In this document: piece after piece, positions 26,199-35,321 of the stretch
How positions within the stretch are numbered: the first letter of the stretch is position 1
Layout of the letters: each line of letters starts with the position of its first letter
NCBI GenBank assembly: GCA_002335055.1
Contig: DDCH01000011.1
Coordinates: forward strand, 157,516 to 221,515
Length of the DNA stretch: 64,000 nt
Source: Sulfurimonas sp. UBA2011
Lineage (GTDB): Bacteria > Campylobacterota > Campylobacteria > Campylobacterales > Sulfurimonadaceae
Direction: 5' to 3'
Made by a program: the position numbers and the translations under genes
The notes under the pieces: generated by a model
Seen by the model: only the letters and a program-made list of their open reading frames with translations
What the model was told of the DNA's origin: nothing
The model's database searches: none

Positions 26199-26903
26199 CT
26201 ATTCAGCCTTTTCACGTGGAGCACGTTTTGGACGACGCTCTTTTTTCTCTTCAGCTACTTCAGCAGGAATACCTTTTGTAAGTACCTCACCTTTGAAGAT
26301 CCATACTTTAATACCGATAATTCCGTATGTAGTATGTGCTTCAGCGAAACCGTAATCAATCTTAGCACGAAGAGTATGAAGTGGAACACGTCCCTCTAAA
26401 TACCACTCAGTACGAGCCATTTCAGCTCCACCAAGACGACCAGCAACAGCAATTTTGATACCTTTAGCACCAGAACGTTGAGCACCTTGCATAACTTTTT
26501 TCATAGCTCTACGGAATGCAACACGACGTTCTAACTGAGTACCAACATTTTCAGCAACAAGTTGAGCTGAAGTTTGAGGTTTCTTCTCTTCTTTAATGTT
26601 AACAGAAATTGTTTTACCAATAAGCTTTTGAAGATTAGTCTTAAGCTTCTCAATATCAGCACCTTTCTTCCCGATAATAATACCAGGACGAGCAGCAACG
26701 ATAGTAACACGAAGTCTTTTAACTGTTCTTTCAATGATGATGTTAGCAACACCAGCATAATAAAGCTCTTTCTTTAAAAATGTTCTTATCTTGTGATCTT
26801 CACCTAAAGCAGCAGGAGCTGTTTTAAAGTTAGGGAACCAACGGCTCTCCCAGTTACGGTTGATACCAAGACGTAAACCAATAGGATTAACTTTGTGACC
26901 CAT
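26199..26903 (-). CDS. rpsC: 30S ribosomal protein S3
   Basis: A 234-residue head protein: MGHKVNPIGLRLGINRNWES, the KH-domain loop GIIIGKKGADIEKLK, and GVIGIKVW-type C-terminal block (TYGIIGIKVWIFKGE). The tail is basic (ERRPKRAPREKAE). Confidence 0.98.
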   Translation of the reverse strand: MGHKVNPIGLRLGINRNWESRWFPNFKTAPAALGEDHKIRTFLKKELYYAGVANIIIERTVKRLRVTIVAARPGIIIGKKGADIEKLKTNLQKLIGKTISVNIKEEKKPQTSAQLVAENVGTQLERRVAFRRAMKKVMQGAQRSGAKGIKIAVAGRLGGAEMARTEWYLEGRVPLHTLRAKIDYGFAEAHTTYGIIGIKVWIFKGEVLTKGIPAEVAEEKKERRPKRAPREKAE

Positions 26904-26904
26904 A

Positions 26905-27222
26905 TTATTTACCCTCCACTATTACTAAGATATGTGCTGTTGGTTTTCTAATTCCTGAAGCCATACCACGAGCACGTGGACGGAAACGTTTAAGAACTGG
27001 ACCATTGTCAACACGACAAGATTTAACAATACACTCTTCAGCTTCCATACCGCTATTAGCAACTGCAGATGCAATTACTTTATAGATAATTTTTGCCGCT
27101 TTGTTTGGTGTAAACTCTAAAGCTGCCATAGCTTCTTCAGCGTTCATACCTTGAACTTCTCTCGCAATTAAACGAGATTTAATAGGTGAAACACGAATAA
27201 ATTTTAATAATGCTCTAGCCAC
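26905..27222 (-). CDS. rplV: 50S ribosomal protein L22
   Basis: A 105-residue exit-tunnel protein: LKFIRVSPIKSRLIAREVQG and LKRFRPRARGMASGIRKPTAH, the tunnel-constriction hairpin. Spacing to rpsS is three bases. Confidence 0.98.
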   Translation of the reverse strand: MARALLKFIRVSPIKSRLIAREVQGMNAEEAMAALEFTPNKAAKIIYKVIASAVANSGMEAEECIVKSCRVDNGPVLKRFRPRARGMASGIRKPTAHILVIVEGK

Positions 27223-27225
27223 GAC

Positions 27226-27501
27226 CTATCCTTTCTTCTGCACAGAGCCCTTGTGGCCCTTAAATGTACGAGTTGGAGCAAATTCCCCAAGCTTGTAACC
27301 GATGTGGTTCTCTGAAACATGAACAGGAACAAATTGACGCCCGTTATGAACGTTGATTGTGAAACCAACCATGTCAGGTGTAACCATTGATCTTCTTGAC
27401 CAAGTTTTGATAGGTTTTTTATTACCTTCAGCTCTTGCCTTTTCAATCTTTTTACTTAAATGGTCATCTACAAATGGACCTTTTTTTAATGAACGAGCCA
27501 T
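27226..27501 (-). CDS. rpsS: 30S ribosomal protein S19
   Basis: A 91-residue head protein: MARSLKKGPFVDDHLSKKIE, the signature block GRQFVPVHVSENHIGYKLGE, and FAPTRTFKGHKG. It lies between rplB and rplV. Confidence 0.98.
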   Translation of the reverse strand: MARSLKKGPFVDDHLSKKIEKARAEGNKKPIKTWSRRSMVTPDMVGFTINVHNGRQFVPVHVSENHIGYKLGEFAPTRTFKGHKGSVQKKG

Positions 27502-27503
27502 AA

Positions 27504-28349
27504 TTAACCTACCCTTTTAGCATTTGGTTTACGACGAGTAATAATTAACTTATCACTAGCTTTCTTACGACGAGTTTTAGCACCCTTCGTTGGTTTACCC
27601 CATGGAGTAACTGGGTGACGACCTGAGTTAGTCTTACCTTCACCACCACCGTGTGGGTGATCTATCGGATTCATAGCAGAACCACGAGTCTGAGGACGAA
27701 TACCTAAGTGACGTTGACGACCAGCTTTAGCGATAACAATGTTACCAAACTCTTCGTTACCAACGCTACCAACAGTAGCTAAACACTCACCTAATACTAA
27801 ACGCATTTCAGTTGAAGGCATACGTAATGAAACATACTTACCATCACGACCCATAATCTGAGCAGAAGTTCCAGCAGCACGACACATTTGTCCGCCCTTA
27901 CCAGTCTTAAGTTCAATATTATGAATTAAAGTACCCACTGGGATATTTTTAAGTTTCATAGTGTTTCCAGGTTTAACATCTAAACCTTCAGAAGCAGAAG
28001 AAATAACAGCACCAACAAATAAATCTTTTGGTTGAAGAATATAACGCTTCTCACCATCAGCATAAGTAATTAATGCAATACGACAATTTCTATACGGATC
28101 GTACTCAATCGCACTTACTGTACCAGGAATATCGAATTTATTTCTTTTGAAATCAATAATACGATATTGCTTTTTAGCACCAGCTTGACGGTGACGAGAA
28201 GTAATACGACCATTGTTGTTACGACCAGCATGTTGTGGAAGTTTAACAAGTAATGAACGAACACTTGGTTTTGCCGTAATATCTGAACTGTCAACATTTG
28301 TATAAAAACGACGAGACGGAGTTATCGGTCTATAAGTTTTAATTGCCAT
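27504..28349 (-). CDS. rplB: 50S ribosomal protein L2
   Basis: A 281-residue protein using the ATG at 28349 (MAIKTYRPITPSRRFY). An upstream in-frame Met at 28379 would add ten non-homologous residues inside rplW, so it was not used. Central block GRNNNGRITSRHRQAG and the C-terminal MNPIDHPHGGGEGKT catalytic-site loop are intact. Confidence 0.97.
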   Translation of the reverse strand: MAIKTYRPITPSRRFYTNVDSSDITAKPSVRSLLVKLPQHAGRNNNGRITSRHRQAGAKKQYRIIDFKRNKFDIPGTVSAIEYDPYRNCRIALITYADGEKRYILQPKDLFVGAVISSASEGLDVKPGNTMKLKNIPVGTLIHNIELKTGKGGQMCRAAGTSAQIMGRDGKYVSLRMPSTEMRLVLGECLATVGSVGNEEFGNIVIAKAGRQRHLGIRPQTRGSAMNPIDHPHGGGEGKTNSGRHPVTPWGKPTKGAKTRRKKASDKLIITRRKPNAKRVG

Positions 28350-28350
28350 G

Positions 28351-28632
28351 TTATACCGCCAAACTTTCGATTTGTGCACCCTCAGGTAAAGTTACATAGA
28401 ACTTTTTGAAGTTATTCTGCTTCCCTAGTACACCACGGAAACGTTTACTTTTTCCGCTTTGATTTAAAGAGTTGATTTTGTTTGGAACAATACCGAAATA
28501 CTCTCTAAAAATTTCCTTAAGACCTGTCTTAGTTACACGTGTTGAAGTTTGAACAACTATAACACCATCTTCTTGCATACCAAGAGTCTTCTCTGTATAT
28601 ATAATAGATTTAATATCTGTAATATCAGCCAT
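28351..28632 (-). CDS. rplW: 50S ribosomal protein L23
   Basis: A 93-residue exit-site protein that contacts trigger factor and SRP: DIKSIIYTEKTLGMQEDG, VNSLNQSGKSKRFRGV-like C-terminal block. The start overlaps the rplD stop by one base. Confidence 0.96.
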   Translation of the reverse strand: MADITDIKSIIYTEKTLGMQEDGVIVVQTSTRVTKTGLKEIFREYFGIVPNKINSLNQSGKSKRFRGVLGKQNNFKKFYVTLPEGAQIESLAV

Positions 28633-29246
28633 TACTTAGCCTCACTTGTTAGTGCTTCAAAAACTGCTTTTTCGATCACTAGTGAACGATAATTAGCAGC
28701 TAAATATGCGTTTAACTCATTAGATTCGATAACGTAAGTTTGAGATAAATTCTCAAAAGCTAAAAACGTTGGTTCATCTAATAAAGATTTAACGATTAGA
28801 ACATCTCTTTGACCTAATGCTTTAAACATTGCAGCTGCATCTTTAGTTTTACCAGACGCAATTTCAAAGTTATCAACAACAAAAAGAGTACCATTTTGTG
28901 CATGCTCATTTAAAGCAAAGTTTAAAGCTAATTTCTTTTGCTTCTTATTTACTTTAAGCTTGTAGCTGTGGTTGTTCATAGAACCGAACGCTTTACCACC
29001 ACCTACGAAGATAGGAGAACGACGTGAACCAGCACGAGCGCGACCGCCACCTTTTTGAGCCCATGGCTTTTTACCACCACCGCGAACTTCACTTCTACCT
29101 TTAGTAGTCGCTGTATTTGCACGTTGTGCAGCTTGAGCAGACTTAACATAAAGCCAAAGGTTATGAGGGTTAATCCCAGAGAAAGACTCTGGCATTGCTA
29201 ACTCAGATGCTTTTTCCATTTTTTCATTTAAAACGATTGCACTCAT
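28632..29246 (-). CDS. rplD: 50S ribosomal protein L4
   Basis: A 204-residue protein with the long tunnel loop: ANTATTKGRSEVRGGGKKPW, QKGGGRARAGSRRSPIFVGG. L4 is the known autorepressor of the S10 operon in E. coli. One-base overlaps link it to rplC and rplW. Confidence 0.98.
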   Translation of the reverse strand: MSAIVLNEKMEKASELAMPESFSGINPHNLWLYVKSAQAAQRANTATTKGRSEVRGGGKKPWAQKGGGRARAGSRRSPIFVGGGKAFGSMNNHSYKLKVNKKQKKLALNFALNEHAQNGTLFVVDNFEIASGKTKDAAAMFKALGQRDVLIVKSLLDEPTFLAFENLSQTYVIESNELNAYLAANYRSLVIEKAVFEALTSEAK

Positions 29247-29821
29247 TATTTAGCTACCTTTATACGACCTAGAGCACCGTTAGCACCAGATACAGAACCT
29301 AAAACCGCAATGATTTTATTTTCAGCATCGTAAGAAACGATCTCATTTTTAACACTGTTTTGGCAGTTTCCGTAATGTCCTGGCATTTTCTTACCTTTCA
29401 TTACACGACCTGGCCACTCAGCATTACCAATTGAACCTGTTCTACGACCCATTCTATGACCGTGTGAAGCTGGTCCACCACCAAAGTTCCAACGTTTCAT
29501 TGCACCAGCAAAACCACGACCTTTTGTAGTAAAAGTTGATCTAATTACTTTAGCTTCTACTAAAGGAGTTAAATCAAGGTCTCCAGCTTCAGTGTTTGCA
29601 ACTTCTAATGTTGCGAAACGATTGAATTCAGCAGATAAAGAATACTTTTTCTGTTGACCTTCAACTGCTTTGTTCATTTTTTTACCGCTGTTATAAGATA
29701 CAACTGCAGTGCCTTCGTTTACTTCACATACCTTAGCATCAAGAACTCTTAAAAGAGTAACTGGTTGTGCTGGAACGGAAATAGTACGACTCATACCGAT
29801 TTTTTCAACAATATATTCCAC
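29246..29821 (-). CDS. rplC: 50S ribosomal protein L3
   Basis: A 191-residue assembly-initiator protein: RSTFTTKGRGFAGAMKRWNF, FGGGPASHGHRMGRRTGSIG and RVMKGKKMPGHYG are the family blocks next to the peptidyl-transferase centre. Confidence 0.98.
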   Translation of the reverse strand: MEYIVEKIGMSRTISVPAQPVTLLRVLDAKVCEVNEGTAVVSYNSGKKMNKAVEGQQKKYSLSAEFNRFATLEVANTEAGDLDLTPLVEAKVIRSTFTTKGRGFAGAMKRWNFGGGPASHGHRMGRRTGSIGNAEWPGRVMKGKKMPGHYGNCQNSVKNEIVSYDAENKIIAVLGSVSGANGALGRIKVAK

Positions 29822-29831
29822 TACGAACTCC

Positions 29832-30143
29832 TTACTTATCCATAGAACGTACTTCTACGTCTACTTCCGGTGCAAGATCAAGCTTCATTAATGAATCAAC
29901 AGTTTCTGGCGTAGCAGAAACAATATCAATCATTCTAGCGTGCATACGTATTTCAAATTGCTCACGAGCTTTCTTGTTAACGTGAACTGATTTAAGTACT
30001 GTATACTTACGAATCTTTGTTGGTAAAGGGATCGGACCACGAATAGCAGCACCTGTACGCTTTACAGCCTCAACGATTGAAGCTACAGATCTATCGAGTA
30101 CACGATGATCGTAAGCTTTCAATTTTAAACGAATTTTTTCCAT
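29832..30143 (-). CDS. rpsJ: 30S ribosomal protein S10
   Basis: A 103-residue head protein: MEKIRLKLKAYDHRVLDRSV, GPIPLPTKIRKYTVLKSVHV. First gene of the S10-spc superoperon, which runs without a gap over 100 bases to infA. Confidence 0.98.
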   Translation of the reverse strand: MEKIRLKLKAYDHRVLDRSVASIVEAVKRTGAAIRGPIPLPTKIRKYTVLKSVHVNKKAREQFEIRMHARMIDIVSATPETVDSLMKLDLAPEVDVEVRSMDK

Positions 30144-30165
30144 AATTTTCCTTCTTAAAGAACTC

Positions 30166-30182
30166 GTCAGGCGTTACCTGAC
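30166..30182 (-). promoter_or_regulatory. Leader hairpin of the S10 operon
   Basis: A six-base stem (gtcagg/cctgac) around cgtta lies in the transcribed leader between the promoter and rpsJ. It may take part in ribosomal-protein feedback, which is inference. It is not followed by a T-run, so it is not a terminator. Confidence 0.4.
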
Positions 30183-30211
30183 TATTAACCACTATTATTT
30201 TAGGGTGCGAA

Positions 30212-30240
30212 ATTATACCCAAGCTTCTCTTTTTATTCAA
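30212..30240 (-). promoter_or_regulatory. Sigma-70 promoter of the S10-spc operon
   Basis: On the minus strand TTGAAT (30235-30240), a 17-base spacer and TATAAT (30212-30217) form an unusually complete promoter for this AT-rich genome, about 70 bases before rpsJ. It is followed by a short untranslated leader. Confidence 0.75.
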
Positions 30241-30332
30241 GGATTTAGGGCCTAAATTTTGATTTTGACTATAATTTATTTCCTTTTAATAAGGAACTGA
30301 TAAAATACTAAAGATAAAAAAAGAGGTGAATT

Positions 30333-31397
30333 TTGGAAATACTACTAGAAGAATTTTATAAAATAGACCTAAATTTGGAAAAATATCATTTTAGAAAACT
30401 CTATTTAGATGATAAAAGTTATCAAATAAATGGAATAACACACAGCGGTAAAACCAAACTTGTTAAAAACTATCTCTTAGGTCTAAAAAAAAGTACCTAC
30501 CTTTATATAAACTGTGATGATATTCGTATAGATATAGAAGCACTCAACAAACATCTTAACTCTTTTTGTAATAGAAATAAAATAGATGTACTTGTTCTTG
30601 ATAACTATAAAGAGGAGATAAAGTTTGCTAATGTCTCTCAGCTTATCATTACTTGTGAGACTCATTATAAGATAGATGTGTTAGAAACACTACAACTTTA
30701 TCCTCTAGACTATGAAGAATTTCTCGCCTTTGAGCATAAATACGACTCTTCAGCTCTTAACCATTTCTTCCAACTTGGTGGTTTCGCCCATATGCATAGG
30801 GTAAGTGCAGATGAGAGAAACCTTAACATACAGAGGATGCTGCGTTTGGCTCTAGATGATGTTGCCGTTGATATTATAACCCTCTGTGCAAAGCTTGTGT
30901 CACAGAAACTCTCTGCGTTTACAATATATGAACGTTTAAAACAGAGTCGTAAAATATCTAAAGATAAACTCTATAAATCATTTGATACACTTGTCTCAAA
31001 AAACTATATACATCTTTTAGAGAAGTTTGAACATTCACGAGCTACAAAAAAAGTTTACCTTTGTGATACATCTTTAAAAACTGCCCTTACAATTGAAAAG
31101 AACTTTGGAAACTTTTTTGAAAACATGGTCTTTTTAGAACTTCTCAAATCTGGAGTAGATTGTTACTATGATGATGAGATAGATTTTTATCTACCTAAAA
31201 CTAATGAAATTATTCTTTGTAAACCATTGGTGGATGAGAGACGTTTGTTTAAAAAGTTAGAAGCTATAGAAGCTTTTATCTTTACTCATTCTATACATAA
31301 AGTAACTGTTATCAGTATGAACAAAGAGGGAGGACTCTCCCACCCTCTTGCTAAAGTTGAGATTGTCCCTTTTGATATTTGGGCGTTAGGAGATTAG
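30333..31397 (+). CDS. AAA-type ATPase with C-terminal DUF4143-like domain
   Basis: The 354-residue protein starts with TTG behind an aagaggtga ribosome site. Residues ~33-45 hold a Walker A loop (GITHSGKTKL) and DVLVLDNY near 85-92 is the Walker B-like strand. The C-terminal half, from about 180, is a winged-helix plus nuclease-like fold (FENMVFLELLKSG, KTNEIILCKP) like the DUF4143 group of the AAA_14 ATPases. Cellular role unknown. It is divergent from the S10 operon and followed by rnhB. Confidence 0.7.
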   Translation: MEILLEEFYKIDLNLEKYHFRKLYLDDKSYQINGITHSGKTKLVKNYLLGLKKSTYLYINCDDIRIDIEALNKHLNSFCNRNKIDVLVLDNYKEEIKFANVSQLIITCETHYKIDVLETLQLYPLDYEEFLAFEHKYDSSALNHFFQLGGFAHMHRVSADERNLNIQRMLRLALDDVAVDIITLCAKLVSQKLSAFTIYERLKQSRKISKDKLYKSFDTLVSKNYIHLLEKFEHSRATKKVYLCDTSLKTALTIEKNFGNFFENMVFLELLKSGVDCYYDDEIDFYLPKTNEIILCKPLVDERRLFKKLEAIEAFIFTHSIHKVTVISMNKEGGLSHPLAKVEIVPFDIWALGD

Positions 31398-31448
31398 AAG
31401 ATTGTTAATATGTTAAAATACCGTGATTACTTTGTTTAAGGAGTTTAG

Positions 31449-31991
31449 ATGTTATGCGGAATAGATGAAGCTGGTCGTGGACCTATTGCTGGTGACTTAG
31501 TAGTTGCTGGATGTATTTTTAATTCAGACACAAATATATCTGGGCTCAATGACTCTAAAAAGATTAGTGAGAAACGCAGATATGAGATTTTTGAAGAGAT
31601 TGTTCCAAATACTTCATACCATATTGTAGTTATCTCTCCACAAGCACTAGATGAGTTTGGTATCTCAAAGTGTATGACTAAAGCTCTTTTAGAGATAAAA
31701 GAGCATTTGCCAACAGACTCTTACCTTTTTGATGGAAACACTACATTTGGAGTTGAGGGACTAGATACCATGGTTAAAGCTGATGGAAAAGTTGCAGAGG
31801 TTAGTGCTGCATCGATACTTGCCAAAGTAACCCATGACCGAAATATCATTCGTGATGCAAAGATATACCCTGAGTATGGCTTTGAGAGACATAAGGGTTA
31901 TGGCACTGCGTTTCATGTTGAAAAAATCAAAGAATTTGGCTACTGCGATATCCATAGAAGAAGTTTTAAACTCAAAGCACTGCAACAATAA
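31449..31991 (+). CDS. rnhB: Ribonuclease HII
   Basis: The 180-residue enzyme cleaves RNA in RNA-DNA hybrids, including single ribonucleotides in DNA. Acidic catalytic residues: CGIDEAGRGPIAGDL at the start (Asp5, Glu6), DGNTTF near 96-101 and VKADGKV near 111-117. SAASILAKVTHDR near 123-135 is the family block. Slightly short but complete. Confidence 0.96.
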   Translation: MLCGIDEAGRGPIAGDLVVAGCIFNSDTNISGLNDSKKISEKRRYEIFEEIVPNTSYHIVVISPQALDEFGISKCMTKALLEIKEHLPTDSYLFDGNTTFGVEGLDTMVKADGKVAEVSAASILAKVTHDRNIIRDAKIYPEYGFERHKGYGTAFHVEKIKEFGYCDIHRRSFKLKALQQ

Positions 31992-32038
31992 AAATATAAA
32001 TGAAATGTGTGAAGATAGCTGGAGTTGGTAGTCAAACA

Positions 32039-32061
32039 ATCCTAGTGTTTACAACTAGGAT
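32039..32061. terminator. Terminator hairpin between rnhB and moeA
   Basis: An eight-base stem (atcctagt/actaggat) with a seven-base loop after rnhB. A second nine-base palindrome (32078-32097) lies next to the moeA stop. Both occur at the convergent junction and T-rich DNA is present. Confidence 0.5.
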
Positions 32062-32095
32062 AAACTAAATACATCTCAATATTTTATGTAAAATA

Positions 32096-33310
32096 TTATA
32101 AAGTATCCAAAAGTATCACATTTACATATGTACCTGCTTCTAAGAACTTATCTTCTTCGCCAGCTACCATAAGTGCAGACTGACTTAACATATTTACTAA
32201 AATAGCAGAACTCCCTACTTTTTTACCCTCAAAGTTTACAAAGTACTCTCCATCTTCGACGACAACATTACATGCTGTAAACTCAGTAAAACGACTACGT
32301 TTTTTAAAGTCGCTTGAGAGTTTTGCTGCAACTGTTTTGTAAGCCTTATCTCTACCCAACATCTTTGCAACTAAAGGTAGTACATAAAGTATCGCTGTCA
32401 CCGTTGAAGAGTAAGCAAAACCGGGAAGTGCTAAAACAAACTTCTCTTCACGCTTTGCAACCATGATATGACGACCTGGCTTGATTCCTACACCTTTGTA
32501 AACAACTTCTGCACCTAAACGCGGCACTATATCTTTTACAAAGTCATAATCACCAACACTCACACCACCAGTACTCACAAGAATATCAGCAGACTCTAAT
32601 GCTGTCTGAAATGTTTGCATGAGTGCATCTTTATCATCTGGTGCAGTTCCAAGTTGTATTACCTCAGCTCCTGCTTGCTCAAATAGAGCTGCAAGAGTAT
32701 AGTTGTTTGAACTTCTTATTTGAGCAGGGTTATCAGAGTTTTCTCCAAGGTCAAGAATCTCACTTCCCGTAGCTATCACTGCTACACGAGGACGGATTGC
32801 TACTTTGACCATAACTTGATTCAGACCTGCCATTACACCTATCTCAGCAAAGGCAATCTTTGTGCCTTTATTTATAAGAATATCACCTGAGTGATAACCC
32901 TCTCCAATAGGACGTACTGCATTTGCTAAAACCACTTCTTCGTTTATAGTGATTTTTGCATCTTCGTATGTAACATTTTCTATCTGGATAAGTGTATCTG
33001 AACCCATGGGCATCATAGAACCTGTAAATGTTTTGATACACTCACCACTCTTTACAACTCTAGTCTCATCGTGACCAGCAGGATTATCTCCTAAAACTGT
33101 TAAAGTCCTTAAACTTAAATCTTCATGTTTAAGAGCATAACCATCCATAGAAGCCGTAGGAAACTGTGGATCATTAAACTCAGCTACTATATCAACAGCT
33201 AAAATACGACCAAGAGAAGCACTCAGAGGTACTCTCTCATATCTACTCGCATTTACATGGAGTAAATCCAACATATTTTGGCTTGTCTCATACGATAATA
33301 AATCCATCAC
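32096..33310 (-). CDS. moeA: Molybdopterin molybdenumtransferase MoeA (copy 1)
   Basis: The 404-residue protein inserts molybdate into adenylated molybdopterin. Blocks: FNDPQFPTASMDGYALKHED near 40-60, GSEILDLG, the MoCF-domain STGGVSVGDYDFVKD near 243-257, and ALPGFAYSS where PGNP is usual. Domain IV is present. The gene ends the moaD-moaE-moeA run (spacers of 3 and 9 bases). It shares its job with the second copy at 34104-35321. Confidence 0.95.
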   Translation of the reverse strand: MMDLLSYETSQNMLDLLHVNASRYERVPLSASLGRILAVDIVAEFNDPQFPTASMDGYALKHEDLSLRTLTVLGDNPAGHDETRVVKSGECIKTFTGSMMPMGSDTLIQIENVTYEDAKITINEEVVLANAVRPIGEGYHSGDILINKGTKIAFAEIGVMAGLNQVMVKVAIRPRVAVIATGSEILDLGENSDNPAQIRSSNNYTLAALFEQAGAEVIQLGTAPDDKDALMQTFQTALESADILVSTGGVSVGDYDFVKDIVPRLGAEVVYKGVGIKPGRHIMVAKREEKFVLALPGFAYSSTVTAILYVLPLVAKMLGRDKAYKTVAAKLSSDFKKRSRFTEFTACNVVVEDGEYFVNFEGKKVGSSAILVNMLSQSALMVAGEEDKFLEAGTYVNVILLDTL

Positions 33311-33319
33311 TAATATCCT

Positions 33320-33757
33320 CTAGGCTAATAATCCACTGCCGCTAATTGCAGTAGAACGATCTTTTGCATAAATACGTTGTCCATCTTTTAAATCATACTT
33401 CCATATAGGAGCACTCGCTTTAAAGTCTTCAACAAATTCATCTATAAACTCTAAAGCCACTCTGCGTTTAGGTGAAAAAACTGCGGCTATATATGAAGAC
33501 TCGTGAAGCATCACATCGCCTTTTGAGTGTGCCATTTTTATCTTTGCACCTTTTTCTTTTGCTTTTATTTGCCATGAAGCGAACCATGACTCTAAAATAG
33601 GCTCATATACATCAAAACTTAGTCCCTCTATACCATATTCACTTCTTACAGTTCCAACAAAAGGAATATATGCACCATAATTACTTGTTGCTTCTTCTTC
33701 GTACCATGTTTTGAGTATTGTTGGTACATCAAGGGCACCATCGAATAAACTGAGCAT
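33320..33757 (-). CDS. moaE: Molybdopterin synthase catalytic subunit
   Basis: The 145-residue protein joins two dithiolene sulfurs onto precursor Z with MoaD. Family blocks YGAYIPFVGTVRSEYG near 28-43, AHSKGDVMLHESSYIAAVFS, and PIWKYDLKDGQRIYAKD carry the catalytic Lys. It lies between moaD and moeA copy 1. Confidence 0.95.
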   Translation of the reverse strand: MLSLFDGALDVPTILKTWYEEEATSNYGAYIPFVGTVRSEYGIEGLSFDVYEPILESWFASWQIKAKEKGAKIKMAHSKGDVMLHESSYIAAVFSPKRRVALEFIDEFVEDFKASAPIWKYDLKDGQRIYAKDRSTAISGSGLLA

Positions 33758-33760
33758 AGT

Positions 33761-33982
33761 TTAACCACCACATACAGGAGGAAGAAGAGATATCTTATCC
33801 CCATCTTTAAGTGGTGCTTCAAGACTTGTCACTAAAGTATCGTTAAGTGCTACAGCACAAGACTCTAACCAGTCACTTACTTCAGCATCAGCTTGCAGTA
33901 TTTTTGCTAATTCATTTAAGTTACTTATATCTAACTCTAATGCTTCTTTTTGTATAGGTCCTAAAAACTCAACTCTAACCAT
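33761..33982 (-). CDS. moaD: Molybdopterin synthase sulfur-carrier subunit
   Basis: A 73-residue ubiquitin-fold protein ending LLPPVCGG. The terminal Gly-Gly is adenylated and thiocarboxylated before sulfur transfer to MoaE. It is first of the moaD-moaE-moeA run. Confidence 0.95.
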   Translation of the reverse strand: MVRVEFLGPIQKEALELDISNLNELAKILQADAEVSDWLESCAVALNDTLVTSLEAPLKDGDKISLLPPVCGG

Positions 33983-34103
33983 AATAATTTCCTATCTATA
34001 TCAATAATAGCAATTATATCTAAGTAATACTAAGGGTTTTATGAGGAGTCAAATTAAGAAAATAACAATATAATAAACCTATAAAAGACTAAGGATACTA
34101 ACT

Positions 34104-35321
34104 ATGGCTATTTCTGTTGAGAAGGCACTTGAACTCATCTATACAAATGTTAAAAAAACATCACTTTGCATTCTACCAATAGAGCAATGTTTAGGTTGTA
34201 TCCTAGCACAAGATATCCTAGCCACACATAGTCTTCCACCCTTCGACAACTCTGCCATGGATGGGTATGCTGTGAAACTCGAAGACTCAGGTAAAAGTGT
34301 TAAAGTTGAAGCAACAATTTTTGCTGGAGACAACTTTAATGGAGTAGTAAACGCAGGTTTTGCCATCAAGATAATGACAGGTGCTAAAATCCCTTTAGGA
34401 ACACAGTGTATAGTTCCTATCGAAGATATACAAAAAATAGATGATGGTGTAGTGCTTCCTGAGAATTTAGTAATAAGTAAACATATTCGTTTAGCGGGAG
34501 AAGACATCAAAAAAGAGATACCTCTTTTATATGTAGGGGATACTATAAATGCACATCAGATAACTCTACTCGCTTCACAGGGGATAAGCCATATTAAAGT
34601 ACATAAAGCTCCTCGTGTAGCTGTATTTGCATCTGGGAATGAGTTAAAAATGCACTTTGAGACAGTAACAGCCTATCAACTCTATAATACTAACACACCA
34701 ACACTGCTTGCCCGGGCCGAGGAGTTAGGCTGTAGAGTTGAGTTTATTGGAACTGCTTTGGATACCTTAGAGGATTTAAAGGCACATGTAAAAAGTGCTT
34801 TAGAGTGCGACCTCGTCATCACAAGTGGTGGAGTAAGTGTTGGTGATGCTGACTTTACAAAAGAGGCTTTTTCTGATTTTGGATACAATATACTCTTTGA
34901 CAAGATAGATATAAAACCTGGTAAACCTACAACTTTTGGAAAAGTTGGTGAAACACTTATTTTAAACCTTCCAGGAAACCCTCTTGCTGCTGCTCTTAAT
35001 TTTGAGCTTTTTGCCACAAGCATTATCCGTGCACTTACTGGTGCAAAAAGTAAATTTGCAAATCCCATAATTGCTAAAATGAAAACAGATTATTCTCTTC
35101 GTGTGGGACGTCGTTGTTTAGTACCTGGAGACTTTGATGGGGAGTTTTTTACTCCTTGTGAGCATTTTGCACCAGGGATGGTCTCACCCCTTGGATATGC
35201 AAACAGTTTTATTATGATAGGTGAGTCTTGTAAAGCCTTAAGTGAAAATACCGAAGTAAAAGTTATAAGTACAAAGTTTAATTTCACCGCTACTAAGTAT
35301 AAAAGTCTAGTCTCTCTTTAA
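34104..35321 (+). CDS. moeA: Molybdopterin molybdenumtransferase MoeA (copy 2)
   Basis: A 405-residue paralogue divergent from moaD (121-base gap). Blocks: HSLPPFDNSAMDGYAVK near 40-56, FASGNELKMHF, TSGGVSVGDADFTKEAF near 241-257 and the canonical LNLPGNPLAA near 294-303, unlike the PGFA of copy 1. It may differ in metal preference or partner. Its last bases overlap the convergent membrane protein gene by 15. Confidence 0.94.
   Translation: MAISVEKALELIYTNVKKTSLCILPIEQCLGCILAQDILATHSLPPFDNSAMDGYAVKLEDSGKSVKVEATIFAGDNFNGVVNAGFAIKIMTGAKIPLGTQCIVPIEDIQKIDDGVVLPENLVISKHIRLAGEDIKKEIPLLYVGDTINAHQITLLASQGISHIKVHKAPRVAVFASGNELKMHFETVTAYQLYNTNTPTLLARAEELGCRVEFIGTALDTLEDLKAHVKSALECDLVITSGGVSVGDADFTKEAFSDFGYNILFDKIDIKPGKPTTFGKVGETLILNLPGNPLAAALNFELFATSIIRALTGAKSKFANPIIAKMKTDYSLRVGRRCLVPGDFDGEFFTPCEHFAPGMVSPLGYANSFIMIGESCKALSENTEVKVISTKFNFTATKYKSLVSL

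Noticed and set aside
28350..28379. Longer rplB start
   Set aside because: The added ten residues lie inside rplW and L2 proteins begin MAIKxYxP; the internal ATG at 28349 was used.
34139..35068. Long minus-strand open frames inside moeA copy 2
   Set aside because: They follow the codon pattern of the real gene on the other strand and show Ser/Lys-rich nonsense composition.
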